DNA of 57,978 nt from MED-G105 sp039819085. Lineage in GTDB: Bacteria > Pseudomonadota > Alphaproteobacteria > Caulobacterales > Parvularculaceae. The DNA is taken from the NCBI GenBank assembly GCA_039819085.1, contig JBCBSQ010000015.1, positions 1 to 57,978 of the forward strand, in the 5' to 3' direction. The notes under the pieces are model-generated. The model made no database searches. It was not told the DNA's origin and was given only the letters and a program-made list of their open reading frames with translations. The position numbers and the translations under genes were made by a program. Below are positions 42,241-50,183 of the stretch, piece after piece (position 1 is the stretch's first letter; each line of letters opens with the position of its first letter).

Positions 42241-43086
42241 ATGAGACAGTCATTTCTGGCGGCTGCGGCGATCGCCGCGCTCGCCGCGTGTGGTCAAGGA
42301 AGCGACGAACCCGCGCCCGCGCCCGCGGCGGCGGCGCCTGCTGAGATTGAAGAGACCGCGCTGCCGGAAGCGGCGCCTGCGCCGCAGGCCGCTCCGTCGC
42401 CTGACTACGCCGCTGCGCTCGCCGACGCCCGGCGCCCGGAAGGAGACGTCGAGGACGACGAGGTTCGCAAAGCGGCCGATGTGCTCGCCTTTATAGGCGC
42501 CGAGCCAGGTATGACGATCGTCGAGCTCGAGGCTGGCGGCGGGTACTATACGGAGTTGCTGTCCCGGATTGTCGGATCGGACGGCAAGGTATGGATGCAG
42601 AATCCAGCCGGCTTCGACAGTTTTCTCGGCGACGCGATCGAACAACGCCTCGCAGACGGTCGCTTGCCCAATGTAGAGTATATGAAAACGCAATTCGACG
42701 CGTTGAGCGCCGCGGGCGCCAGCGCGGACCTTGTCACGTGGATCCTGGGTCCACATGAGCTTTGGTTCATCCCCGAAGGTTCGGACGGCTTCGGCGATCC
42801 CGAAACGGCGTTCGCCGAGATTGCGCGCGTGTTGAAGCCGGGCGGCCATTTTGTCGCGTTAGACCATTCGGCCCAGGAGGGCGCTCCGCCTGAAGTCGGC
42901 GGCACGTTGCATCGGATCGACAAAGGACTGATCCGCGCGATGGCGGAGGCGGCGGGGTTGGTCTTCGTTTCGGAAAGCGACGTGCTCGCCAATCCGGACG
43001 ACCCTCGCGACGCCAATGTCTTCTCGGACGAATGGCGGCGCAAGACGGATCGGTTCTTGATCAAATTCCAAAAGCCCGCAGGCTGA
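42241..43086 (+). CDS. SAM-methyltransferase-like lipoprotein (COG4798-like)
   Basis: A 281-residue protein with a lipoprotein signal ending AALAACGQ, a long Pro/Ala linker (residues about 25-60) and a Rossmann methyltransferase domain: AFIGAEPGMTIVELEAGGGY, ILGPHELWFI, and ARVLKPGGHFVALDHS. It resembles COG4798 predicted methyltransferases, which also carry export signals. SAM is not known to be available in the periplasm, so the reaction is unclear. ATG 42241 gives the shortest sound signal; GTG 42235 is possible. Confidence 0.78.
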   Translation: MRQSFLAAAAIAALAACGQGSDEPAPAPAAAAPAEIEETALPEAAPAPQAAPSPDYAAALADARRPEGDVEDDEVRKAADVLAFIGAEPGMTIVELEAGGGYYTELLSRIVGSDGKVWMQNPAGFDSFLGDAIEQRLADGRLPNVEYMKTQFDALSAAGASADLVTWILGPHELWFIPEGSDGFGDPETAFAEIARVLKPGGHFVALDHSAQEGAPPEVGGTLHRIDKGLIRAMAEAAGLVFVSESDVLANPDDPRDANVFSDEWRRKTDRFLIKFQKPAG

Positions 43087-43146
43087 TCTCAATCGCGCCT
43101 GCGGCCGTCGCTTGACGGGCTGGCGCGACCCTTTCAAACCGCGCGA

Positions 43147-43905
43147 ATGCAAGCGTGGCTGCAGTTCTTTAATCGCATGGACGCCTCGGCGTGGCGCGCC
43201 ATCGGTGTGACGCTGGGGCTTTTCGCGCTCGTGTCGTTCTTATTCATGGCGGGGCGCGCGGGCGGTCTTATCGACGTCGACGCGCTGCAGGAAGCGCTGG
43301 CGGCGCTTCGCGCTTCGCCGTTCGGTTTGGCGATTGTGATCGGACTGTTCTGCGTGGGCGCATTTCTCGGCGCGCCGCAATTTGGACTGATCGCGGCCGT
43401 TGTGGTCGCGTTCGGCCCTCGGACGGGCTTTGCATATGCGTGGATCGCGACGCTCGCCTCGGGCGCTTTAACGTTTTGGACCGGACGTTGGGCTGGCGAG
43501 GCGACGTTTCGACGTTACGCAGGGGCGTCAGCCAACAGGCTGTCGGCGTTTGTCGGACGAAACGCCTTTGTCGCCAGCGCGTTTGTGCGCATCGTGCCAA
43601 CCGCGCCCTTTATCATGGTGAATATGGCGTTTGGCGTCAGCCGGAGCCGGTTTCTGTCCTACTGGGCGGGACTGGCCGTGGGCGTAGTTCCGAAAACAGC
43701 GCTTGTCGCATTCGCAGGCCAGGGCGTGTTCGCAGCTTTATCAGGGTCGCCAGTGGCGATGGCGCTCGCCGGCTTGGCGGTCGCAGTTCTGTGGATCTTC
43801 TTGATGTTGGCGGCGCGCCGACGTCTTCGGGGAAGACTGGACGATTTTACCGCCAATCCAACCGAATCGATTGACATGAGCAAACCGTCGCGCGATGAGT
43901 CCTAG
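43147..43905 (+). CDS. VTT-domain (TVP38/TMEM64, DedA-like) membrane protein
   Basis: A 252-residue inner-membrane protein with a VTT domain: GAFLGAPQFGLIAAVVVAFG, a re-entrant loop region TFWTGRWAG, FVRIVPTAPFIMVNMAFGV and GLAVGVVPKTALVAFAGQG. Bacterial members include proteins that recycle undecaprenyl phosphate or act as scramblase-like flippases, but the activity here is not known. The leu leader ORF starts 3 bp after its stop, and a strong -35-like box lies inside its 3' end. Confidence 0.85.
   Translation: MQAWLQFFNRMDASAWRAIGVTLGLFALVSFLFMAGRAGGLIDVDALQEALAALRASPFGLAIVIGLFCVGAFLGAPQFGLIAAVVVAFGPRTGFAYAWIATLASGALTFWTGRWAGEATFRRYAGASANRLSAFVGRNAFVASAFVRIVPTAPFIMVNMAFGVSRSRFLSYWAGLAVGVVPKTALVAFAGQGVFAALSGSPVAMALAGLAVAVLWIFLMLAARRRLRGRLDDFTANPTESIDMSKPSRDES
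43871..43899 (+). promoter_or_regulatory. Possible leuA leader promoter
   Basis: A perfect -35 box TTGACA (43871-43876) lies in the end of the VTT gene, with a poor -10 (GATGAG, 43894-43899) at 17 bp. The predicted transcription start is at about 43906, next to the leader ATG at 43908. Confidence 0.4.
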
Positions 43906-43907
43906 TG

Positions 43908-43970
43908 ATGCGCAAGAACTTGCCTCTTCTCCTGCTTAGCGGCCCCTGGCCGCATTTCGTCCGCCGATAA
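43908..43970 (+). CDS. leuA leader peptide (20 aa)
   Basis: A 20-codon ORF, MRKNLPLLLLSGPWPHFVRR, with five leucines in six residues (43920-43937) using three different Leu codons plus TTG. It lacks a Shine-Dalgarno and begins 2 bp after the VTT stop codon, so it is either leaderless or translationally coupled. The Leu run and the following hairpins mark it as a leader peptide regulating leuA. Confidence 0.78.
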   Translation: MRKNLPLLLLSGPWPHFVRR

Positions 43971-43999
43971 GAGTTCGGCGCGCGGCCAGGGGGCTTTCT
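43939..43999 (+). terminator. leuA attenuator hairpins
   Basis: A short hairpin GCGGCC-CCT-GGCCGC (43939-43953) competes with a longer 11-bp stem (CCCCTGGCCGC, 43943-43953, with 43982-43992) that encloses a second hairpin (CGCCGA, 43962-43967, with 43975-43980) and is followed by GCTTTCTTTC. The longer structure looks like the terminator. Which translation state favours it is not resolved. Confidence 0.65.
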
Positions 44000-44029
44000 T
44001 TCAAATCAACTCCCGACAGAGCCGCGACC

Positions 44030-45562
44030 ATGACTGACCGCACGCACGTCAAAATATTCGATACGACCATGAGAGACGGGGAACAGAGCCCCGGCGCCTC
44101 AATGACCTTGGGCGAGAAGCTCGGCCTCGCCGATTTACTCGAAGACATGCGGGTCGATGTGATTGAGGCGGGCTTTCCAGCAGCGTCGCCCGGCGACTTC
44201 GAATGTGTTCGACAAATCTCGGAACGTCTCAAGGATACCGTGGTTTGCGGGCTGGCGCGCTCGACGCCTTCGGACATTGAACGTTGCGCGGAAGCCGTGA
44301 AAGGCGCCGCGCGGCCGCGGATCCACACCTTTATCTCCACGAGCCCCGTTCACATGAAGCACAAGCTCCAAATGGGGCCGAACGCGGTGCTGGAAGCCGT
44401 CGGTCGGTCGGTGACCCAGGCGCGCAATCATACTGATGACGTGGAGTGGAGCCCGGAAGACGCCACGCGGACTGAATGGGATTTCCTTTGCAAATGCGTC
44501 GACGCGGCGATCGCCGCCGGCGCGACGACGATCAACATCCCCGACACGGTGGGCTACTCCTACCCTGAGGAATACGGCGCATTGTTCAAGCGCCTGCGCG
44601 AGGCCGTGCCAGGCGCCGACAAGGTCGCCTGGTCGGCGCATTGTCACAACGACCTGGGCCTCGCCGTGGCGAATTCGGTGTCGGCGGTGATGAACGGCGC
44701 GACGCAGGTGGAGTGCGCTGTGAACGGCCTCGGCGAGCGTGCCGGCAACGCGGCGCTGGAAGAGATCGTCATGGCTTTGCGGGTTCGCGGCGATGCTTTG
44801 CACTTTGACACAAAGGTCGACGCCACGAAGCTCAGCCGCGCGTCGCAAATGGTCAGCCGCATCACTGGATTCCCAGTCCAGTATAACAAAGCGATTGTCG
44901 GCAAGAACGCATTCGCGCACGAGAGCGGCATTCACCAGGACGGCATGCTGAAACATGCTGAAACGTACGAGATCATGAGGCCGGCCGATGTCGGGGTCGC
45001 CGAGACCTCGCTGGTCATGGGCAAGCATTCAGGGCGTCATGCGCTGCGGGATAAGCTAAAGGCGCTGGGCTACGACCTCGACGCCGATGAACTCCAGGAC
45101 GCCTTTCAGCGCTTTAAAGATCTTGCGGATCGCAAGAAGCACATCTTCGACGACGATTTGATCGCGCTTGTCGACGAGCAGCTGAAAACGGCCGGAGAGA
45201 AAATCGCGTTTGTGAGCTTGAAAGTGGTCGCGGGCTCCAAGGGGCCGCAATCGGCGGAGTTGTCGGTCCTGGTCGACGGCGAGCCGCGGAGCGCGTCCTC
45301 CACTGGGAACGGGCCTGTCGACGCGGTGTTTCACGCCATTCGAGACGCTGCGCCTCATGATGCGAAATTGGATCATTTCCAGGTCCATGCCGTCACAGGC
45401 GGCACCGACGCCCAGGCCGAGGTGAGCGTCCGATTGAAAGGCGAAGGCATACTCGCTTCCGGGCGGGGCGCCGATACGGACACGCTAGTTGCGGCCGCCA
45501 AGGCCTACCTGCACGCGCTGAACAAACTCGAAGCGCGCCGGGCGAAACGGCTCGCAGCATAG
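44030..45562 (+). CDS. leuA: 2-isopropylmalate synthase
   Basis: First committed step of leucine synthesis: acetyl-CoA plus 2-ketoisovalerate gives 2-isopropylmalate. The 510 residues comprise a DRE-TIM metallolyase barrel (VKIFDTTMRDGEQSPGASM, then HCHNDLGLAVANSV with metal-binding His residues, and GIHQDGMLKHAETYE), a subdomain, and the C-terminal LeuA allosteric domain (about 385-505) that binds leucine. The ATG at 44030 follows the leader region. Feedback inhibition and attenuation would both respond to leucine. Confidence 0.95.
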   Translation: MTDRTHVKIFDTTMRDGEQSPGASMTLGEKLGLADLLEDMRVDVIEAGFPAASPGDFECVRQISERLKDTVVCGLARSTPSDIERCAEAVKGAARPRIHTFISTSPVHMKHKLQMGPNAVLEAVGRSVTQARNHTDDVEWSPEDATRTEWDFLCKCVDAAIAAGATTINIPDTVGYSYPEEYGALFKRLREAVPGADKVAWSAHCHNDLGLAVANSVSAVMNGATQVECAVNGLGERAGNAALEEIVMALRVRGDALHFDTKVDATKLSRASQMVSRITGFPVQYNKAIVGKNAFAHESGIHQDGMLKHAETYEIMRPADVGVAETSLVMGKHSGRHALRDKLKALGYDLDADELQDAFQRFKDLADRKKHIFDDDLIALVDEQLKTAGEKIAFVSLKVVAGSKGPQSAELSVLVDGEPRSASSTGNGPVDAVFHAIRDAAPHDAKLDHFQVHAVTGGTDAQAEVSVRLKGEGILASGRGADTDTLVAAAKAYLHALNKLEARRAKRLAA

Positions 45563-45655
45563 TACGGGGCGTACCCTGTGGCTAATGAACGTCTCACGGC
45601 CGAAGCGCAATCGACCTTATTTTATTGACGATTACAAAAAAGGTACGAAGCGTAC
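45562..45655. promoter_or_regulatory. Twin GTACG-N3-CGTAC palindromes upstream of mreB
   Basis: GTACG-GGG-CGTAC (45562-45574) and GTACG-AAG-CGTAC (45643-45655) are identical in both arms and lie 81 bp apart centre to centre, in the 218-bp AT-richer space between leuA and mreB. A TTGACG box (45625-45630) lies just before the second copy. Repeated perfect symmetry suggests a dimeric regulator binding site pair. Confidence 0.5.
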
Positions 45656-45780
45656 CACTAGGCTGAGTGTTATCAGTTGCATTAAGTCGCTGTAAACGGC
45701 AATAGGGTATAGGGCTGATCTGACGTTAACTCCGCGCTTGTTGGGCGATCCGCACGCAAGCGCGCCAGACACGGCGCATT

Positions 45781-46824
45781 GTGATGATCGGTAGCTTACT
45801 CGGCATGTTGTCTACGGACATGGCCATCGACCTCGGCACAGCGAACACATTGGTTTATGTGAAGGGGCGCGGGGTCGTCGTCGATGAGCCGTCCGTCGTG
45901 GCGTATATGAACCAAGGCGGGCGGAAGATCGTCTACGCGGTCGGTGAGCAAGCTAAGAACATGCTCGGCAAGACGCCGGTCTCCATGGAAGCCATCCGCC
46001 CCATGCGCGACGGAGTCATCGCGGACTTCGAAGTCGCCGAGGAGATGATCAAGCACTTCATTCGGAAAGTGCACAATCGCCGCGCCTTCGTGTCTCCGTT
46101 GATCATCATCTGCGTGCCGAGTTCGGCTACCAGCGTCGAGCGCCGGGCGATCCATCAGTCCGCGCTGGCTGCGGGCGCCCGTGACGTTGAGTTGATCGAA
46201 GAGCCGATGGCGGCCGCGATCGGCGCAGGCCTGCCGATCGACGAGCCCGCCGGCTCAATGGTGGTGGACATTGGCGGCGGCACCTCGGAAGTCGCGGTCT
46301 TGTCGCTTGGCGGCATTGTCTATTCCCGTTCCGTCCGCGTTGGCGGCGACAAGATGGACGAGGCGATCGTCAATTATCTGCGCCGCGAAGAGCGCCTTCT
46401 GATCGGCGAAATGTCGGCGGAGAAAATCAAGAAAGAGATCGGCTCGGCCGCGCCGCCCGAAAAGGGCAAGGGCATGACGCTGACGATCCGCGGCCGCGGC
46501 ACTCTCGACGCTGTTCCGAAAGAGGCCGAGGTCAACGAAGCGATGATCGCCGAAGCGATGAAAGAGCCCGTCACAGAGATCGTCGACGCGGTTCGAATCG
46601 CCCTAGAAGCAATGCCGCCGGAGCTTGCTGCGGATATTGTGGATCGTGGGATTGTCTTGACTGGCGGCGGGGCGCTTCTCCGCAATTTGGACACAGTAAT
46701 TCGCGAAGAAGCCAAATTGCCGGTCATGATCGCAGACGATCCGCTGCGCTGCGTGGTCAATGGCTGCGGCCATGTCTTGGAGAATTTCTCTAAGATGAGA
46801 ACAGTTCTGTCGCCGGAAGTCTGA
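45781..46824 (+). CDS. mreB: MreB, actin-like rod-shape determinant
   Basis: Forms membrane-bound filaments that position the cell-wall elongation machinery. The 347-residue protein has the actin-fold phosphate loop DMAIDLGTANTLVYVKGRG, VDIGGGTSEVAVLSLGGIV and the adenosine motif VLTGGGALLRNLDTVI. The short hydrophobic N-terminus MMIGSLLGML may be the membrane-binding helix. The start is GTG 45781 or the adjacent ATG 45784; no good ribosome-binding site is seen. First gene of the mre-mrd-rodA operon. Confidence 0.96.
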   Translation: MMIGSLLGMLSTDMAIDLGTANTLVYVKGRGVVVDEPSVVAYMNQGGRKIVYAVGEQAKNMLGKTPVSMEAIRPMRDGVIADFEVAEEMIKHFIRKVHNRRAFVSPLIIICVPSSATSVERRAIHQSALAAGARDVELIEEPMAAAIGAGLPIDEPAGSMVVDIGGGTSEVAVLSLGGIVYSRSVRVGGDKMDEAIVNYLRREERLLIGEMSAEKIKKEIGSAAPPEKGKGMTLTIRGRGTLDAVPKEAEVNEAMIAEAMKEPVTEIVDAVRIALEAMPPELAADIVDRGIVLTGGGALLRNLDTVIREEAKLPVMIADDPLRCVVNGCGHVLENFSKMRTVLSPEV

Positions 46825-46858
46825 CCGCGGACGACGAGCACGAAAGGAAGCCAGCCGC

Positions 46859-47734
46859 ATGGTGCGTCAGGGCCTAAGGGGAGCAAGTCGGAGGCCGCTC
46901 CGGCGCCTCGGGCTTGGCGTGCTCGCCGCGCTGGGGCTCGCTTTCGTCGCCGTGCAAAGCGCGCCCAGCGTCCGCGACATGCTCAATCCCGTCCGCGCCG
47001 CGGCCAATGATCGCCTGGTCGGCAACGCCAATCCGAGCCTGTTTAGCCGGTTGACCGGCGCCGGCGCCAAAGACCAGCGTATTCGCGATCTGGAGGCCGA
47101 GGTGCGAGACCTGGCCCGGTGGCGCGCAGCCGCCTTGTCCATGGCCGAGCGCATGGAAACCTACGAAGACATTCTCAATTTGATGGGCGAGCCCCCCGCT
47201 CGCGGCGTGACGGCGCGTGTCGCCGCCGAGACCGACGGGCCGTTTTCAGAAACCTTGCTGGCCAACGCCGGCGCCGACCAAGGCGTCGAACCTGGCTTTA
47301 TCGCCGTCAACGAAGGCGGTTTGGTCGGGCGGGTGGTCCGTCTCGGGCAGCGCTCGTCGCGCATTCTTTTGGTCAAGGATTTCAACAGCCGCGTGCCGGT
47401 TCTGGGCGAGGCGAGCGGCGTTCGCGCGATCATGTATGGCGGCCGGGACGGGCTCGGCGTGCTGACCGATCGACCGGAACAGGATGATTTCGTGGACGGC
47501 GAGCGGATCTTGACCTCGGGCGAGGGCGGCTTGTTTCCGCGCGGCATTGTCGCCGGGATCGCGCTTCAAGACGGCGACGCCTGGCGGGTCGCGCTCGCCA
47601 TGGATGCGGGCGACACGGGGTTTGTCCGCCTCCTGCCTCCATTTTCGATTCCGGCCCCCGAAGAAGAGCCGGTTGCTGATGAGATCGCGCCGACCGACAC
47701 CAGCGTCGCCGGGCTGACGGCGAGGCAGCGTTGA
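46859..47734 (+). CDS. mreC: MreC, rod-shape determinant
   Basis: A 291-residue periplasmic scaffold that links MreB to PBP2 and RodA. A single N-terminal membrane helix (LGLGVLAALGLAFVAVQSAP) is followed by a coiled coil (about 62-105, DQRIRDLEAEVRDLARWRAA) and the double beta-barrel domain (GVTARVAAETDGPFSETLLA to GDTGFVRLLPP). An acidic tail (EEEPVADEIAPTD) ends the protein. It lies 34 bp after mreB and its stop overlaps the TTG start of mreD. Confidence 0.93.
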   Translation: MVRQGLRGASRRPLRRLGLGVLAALGLAFVAVQSAPSVRDMLNPVRAAANDRLVGNANPSLFSRLTGAGAKDQRIRDLEAEVRDLARWRAAALSMAERMETYEDILNLMGEPPARGVTARVAAETDGPFSETLLANAGADQGVEPGFIAVNEGGLVGRVVRLGQRSSRILLVKDFNSRVPVLGEASGVRAIMYGGRDGLGVLTDRPEQDDFVDGERILTSGEGGLFPRGIVAGIALQDGDAWRVALAMDAGDTGFVRLLPPFSIPAPEEEPVADEIAPTDTSVAGLTARQR

Positions 47735-48273
47735 GACGGGCCGGCGCCATGGCGGGGTTAGCGCGCTGGTGGTCGCGCCTGTCGCCCAACGCGCGCCTGG
47801 TCGTCGGTTTGGTCATAATCTGCCTGGTCGGTCTCGCAGGCCTGACGCCGAAGACCGTTCTTGGGATGACGATTCCCTGGCCTTATGCGGCCCTTTGGGG
47901 CGCGGCGGGCTGGGGCGCGGCGGGCATGTCGTTTCGTCCCATGATCTTTCTCGCATTGCTCGGCGTCGCTCAGGATGTCGCCTCCAACGCGCCAATCGGC
48001 GCGTTTATGCTCGTCAATCTCGCGGCATACGGCGCCAGCGCGACAATGGCCGAAGCGTTTGACATTGAAGGCGACCTCGGAGCGCGCGCCGCCGCCCCGG
48101 CGTTATCTATCGGGGCCGGCTTCTTCACGTTGTGGCTGATCGCAAGCGGCACCGCCGACCATGCGGTTCGGGTCGGTCCTATTCTAGGCGCCTTTGTCGT
48201 GACGCTCGGCGCATATTATCTCGCCGCCCGCGCATTTTGGATTGGCGGCGATCTTCAGGGGCGGCGAGCGTGA
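47731..48273 (+). CDS. mreD: MreD, rod-shape determinant membrane protein
   Basis: A 180-residue protein with about five membrane helices; typical parts are WPYAALWGAAGWGAAGMSF and MIFLALLGVAQDVASNAPIGAFMLVNLA, shown here as separate halves. It bridges MreC and the synthetic enzymes. TTG 47731 overlaps the mreC stop (TTGA); ATG 47749 is an alternative. Its stop overlaps the GTG start of mrdA. Sequence similarity within MreD is low, so position supports the call. Confidence 0.85.
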   Translation: MRRAGAMAGLARWWSRLSPNARLVVGLVIICLVGLAGLTPKTVLGMTIPWPYAALWGAAGWGAAGMSFRPMIFLALLGVAQDVASNAPIGAFMLVNLAAYGASATMAEAFDIEGDLGARAAAPALSIGAGFFTLWLIASGTADHAVRVGPILGAFVVTLGAYYLAARAFWIGGDLQGRRA

Positions 48274-50183
48274 GCGGTATCGGCGATTTAGACCAAGCCT
48301 TCACGCGACGCGCCCTGGTGGCCGCGGGGGCCGGAGGCGTGATTTGGACGGCGTTGTTGGCGCGTCTCTTCCAGCTCCAAGTCATTGAGGGCGAGCGTTA
48401 TCGCGGCTTGGCGGAGGAGAACGGCGTCCGCTTGGATCTCGCGCCGCCGCGTCGCGGCATGATCCTGGATCGTTTCGGCGTTTCGCTGGCGTCGCATCGG
48501 CGCGCAGGCCGTGTCACCATTACGCGGGAGCGCGCCCCGGATCTGCCCGCCGTGCTCGCGCGCATTTCCGACCTCATTGACCTGTCGCCCACGCGCCAGC
48601 GCCGGATCTTCGACGATGCGCGCCGTCAGCCCGCCTTTGTGCCGGTCATCGTGGCCGAGGAACTGACCTATGAAGACTTTGCGCGCATGACGATCCACGC
48701 GGCGGATCTGCCGGGCGTCGACGTGGAAATGTCGTCGACGCGCTCATATCCGCAGGGACGCGATTTCGCGCATGTGCTCGGCTACGTGGCGCGGGCGAGC
48801 GATCGCGATCTCACCCGGCTTGAAGCCGAAGCGAGCGCCTCCGAACGGCAACTCGTGCGCCGGCTGTTCAAGCACCCGGACATGCGCACCGGACGCTCCG
48901 GCATTGAGTTTTTCGCTGAGGAGTGGCTTCGAGGCGAGCCGGGTTTCGATCGCGTTGTGACGAACGCCGCCGGGCGGATTATCGAGAAGCTGCCGAGCGA
49001 GGACATCGCGCCGACACCTGGCCGCGATCTCTCGATCACCATTGACGCCGGCCTGCAACGCGCTGCGATCGAGCGGTTTGGCCAAGAATCCGGCGCTGCG
49101 GTGGTTATCGATATCGCCACGGGCGATATCCTCTGCTTCGTCTCAACGCCCGCATTTGATCCAAACGATTTCGTCAACGGCATCAGCCAAGCCGACTATG
49201 ACCTGCTGCGCTTCGATGAACGCGCGCCGCTCTATCACAAGGCTTATGATGGCGTTTATCCGCCCGGTTCGACCTTTAAGATGGTGGTCGCAGCGGCGGC
49301 GCTGGAGACCAGCGCTATTTCTCGCACGCGCCGCGTCTACTGCAACGGGCGCTACACGTTCGGCAACCGAACCTGGTCCTGTTGGAAGCCTGGCGGGCAC
49401 GGTTCGGTGAACATGCATGAAGCGATCAAGGGCAGCTGCGACACCTATTTCTACGAAGCCGCCAAGCTGATCGGCATCGAAGCGCTCGCGGATACGTCGC
49501 GCCGCTTCGGTTTCGGCCAGCGTTGGGAGCTTGGGATGACCGGCGGCAAAGCCGGCGTCGTGCCGAACGATGCGTGGAAGCGCGAAACGCTCGGCGAGCC
49601 CTGGTATGAAGGCGAAACCCTGAACATCGGCATTGGGCAGGGCTATATGACCTCCTCGCCGCTGCAGCTCGCTCATATGACGGCCCGCATCGCCGCGAAC
49701 GGTCAGTTGATCGCACCCAATCTGATCGGCGACGGTCCGCGCCCGGAAGCAGATATTCCTTTCGATGAAGAGCTCGATCCGGAAATCGTCGAGACTTTGA
49801 AGGCCGCCATGTACGGTGTGACGTCTGAAGGGGGCGGGACGGCTCTTCGGTCCGGCGATCTTGGTCTCGGCGGGCCGCGCATGGCGGGCAAAACAGGCAC
49901 CGCGCAGGTTCGCTACATCTCGCAAGCCGAGCGCGCCCGAGGCGTTATTAAAAATGAAGACCTGGAGCGGCGCCTGAGAGACCACGCCTTGTTTGTAGGC
50001 TATGCGCCGCACGACACGCCGAAATACGCGATTGCGGTCGTTGTGGAGCACGGCGGCAGCGGCTCGCGCGCGGCCGGCCCGCTGGCGAGAGACGTCATGG
50101 CCGAGGCGCTTCGCCGCGACAGCGGCCGAACGCCGGCATTCGAGCGCACCGCTTCCGTCGCTGGCCGGAGCAAGGCGTCATGA
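48270..50183 (+). CDS. mrdA: Penicillin-binding protein 2 (class B transpeptidase)
   Basis: DD-transpeptidase of the elongasome. The 637 residues start with a membrane helix (RALVAAGAGGVIWTALLARL), then the PBP dimerisation domain (APPRRGMILDRFGVSLASHR) and the transpeptidase domain with S334-TFK (PPGSTFKMV), the SxD motif in KGSCDTYFYEA and K541-TG (MAGKTGTAQV). I start at GTG 48270, overlapping the mreD stop; its own stop overlaps the rodA ATG, so all five genes are tightly coupled. Confidence 0.96.
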   Translation: MSGIGDLDQAFTRRALVAAGAGGVIWTALLARLFQLQVIEGERYRGLAEENGVRLDLAPPRRGMILDRFGVSLASHRRAGRVTITRERAPDLPAVLARISDLIDLSPTRQRRIFDDARRQPAFVPVIVAEELTYEDFARMTIHAADLPGVDVEMSSTRSYPQGRDFAHVLGYVARASDRDLTRLEAEASASERQLVRRLFKHPDMRTGRSGIEFFAEEWLRGEPGFDRVVTNAAGRIIEKLPSEDIAPTPGRDLSITIDAGLQRAAIERFGQESGAAVVIDIATGDILCFVSTPAFDPNDFVNGISQADYDLLRFDERAPLYHKAYDGVYPPGSTFKMVVAAAALETSAISRTRRVYCNGRYTFGNRTWSCWKPGGHGSVNMHEAIKGSCDTYFYEAAKLIGIEALADTSRRFGFGQRWELGMTGGKAGVVPNDAWKRETLGEPWYEGETLNIGIGQGYMTSSPLQLAHMTARIAANGQLIAPNLIGDGPRPEADIPFDEELDPEIVETLKAAMYGVTSEGGGTALRSGDLGLGGPRMAGKTGTAQVRYISQAERARGVIKNEDLERRLRDHALFVGYAPHDTPKYAIAVVVEHGGSGSRAAGPLARDVMAEALRRDSGRTPAFERTASVAGRSKAS

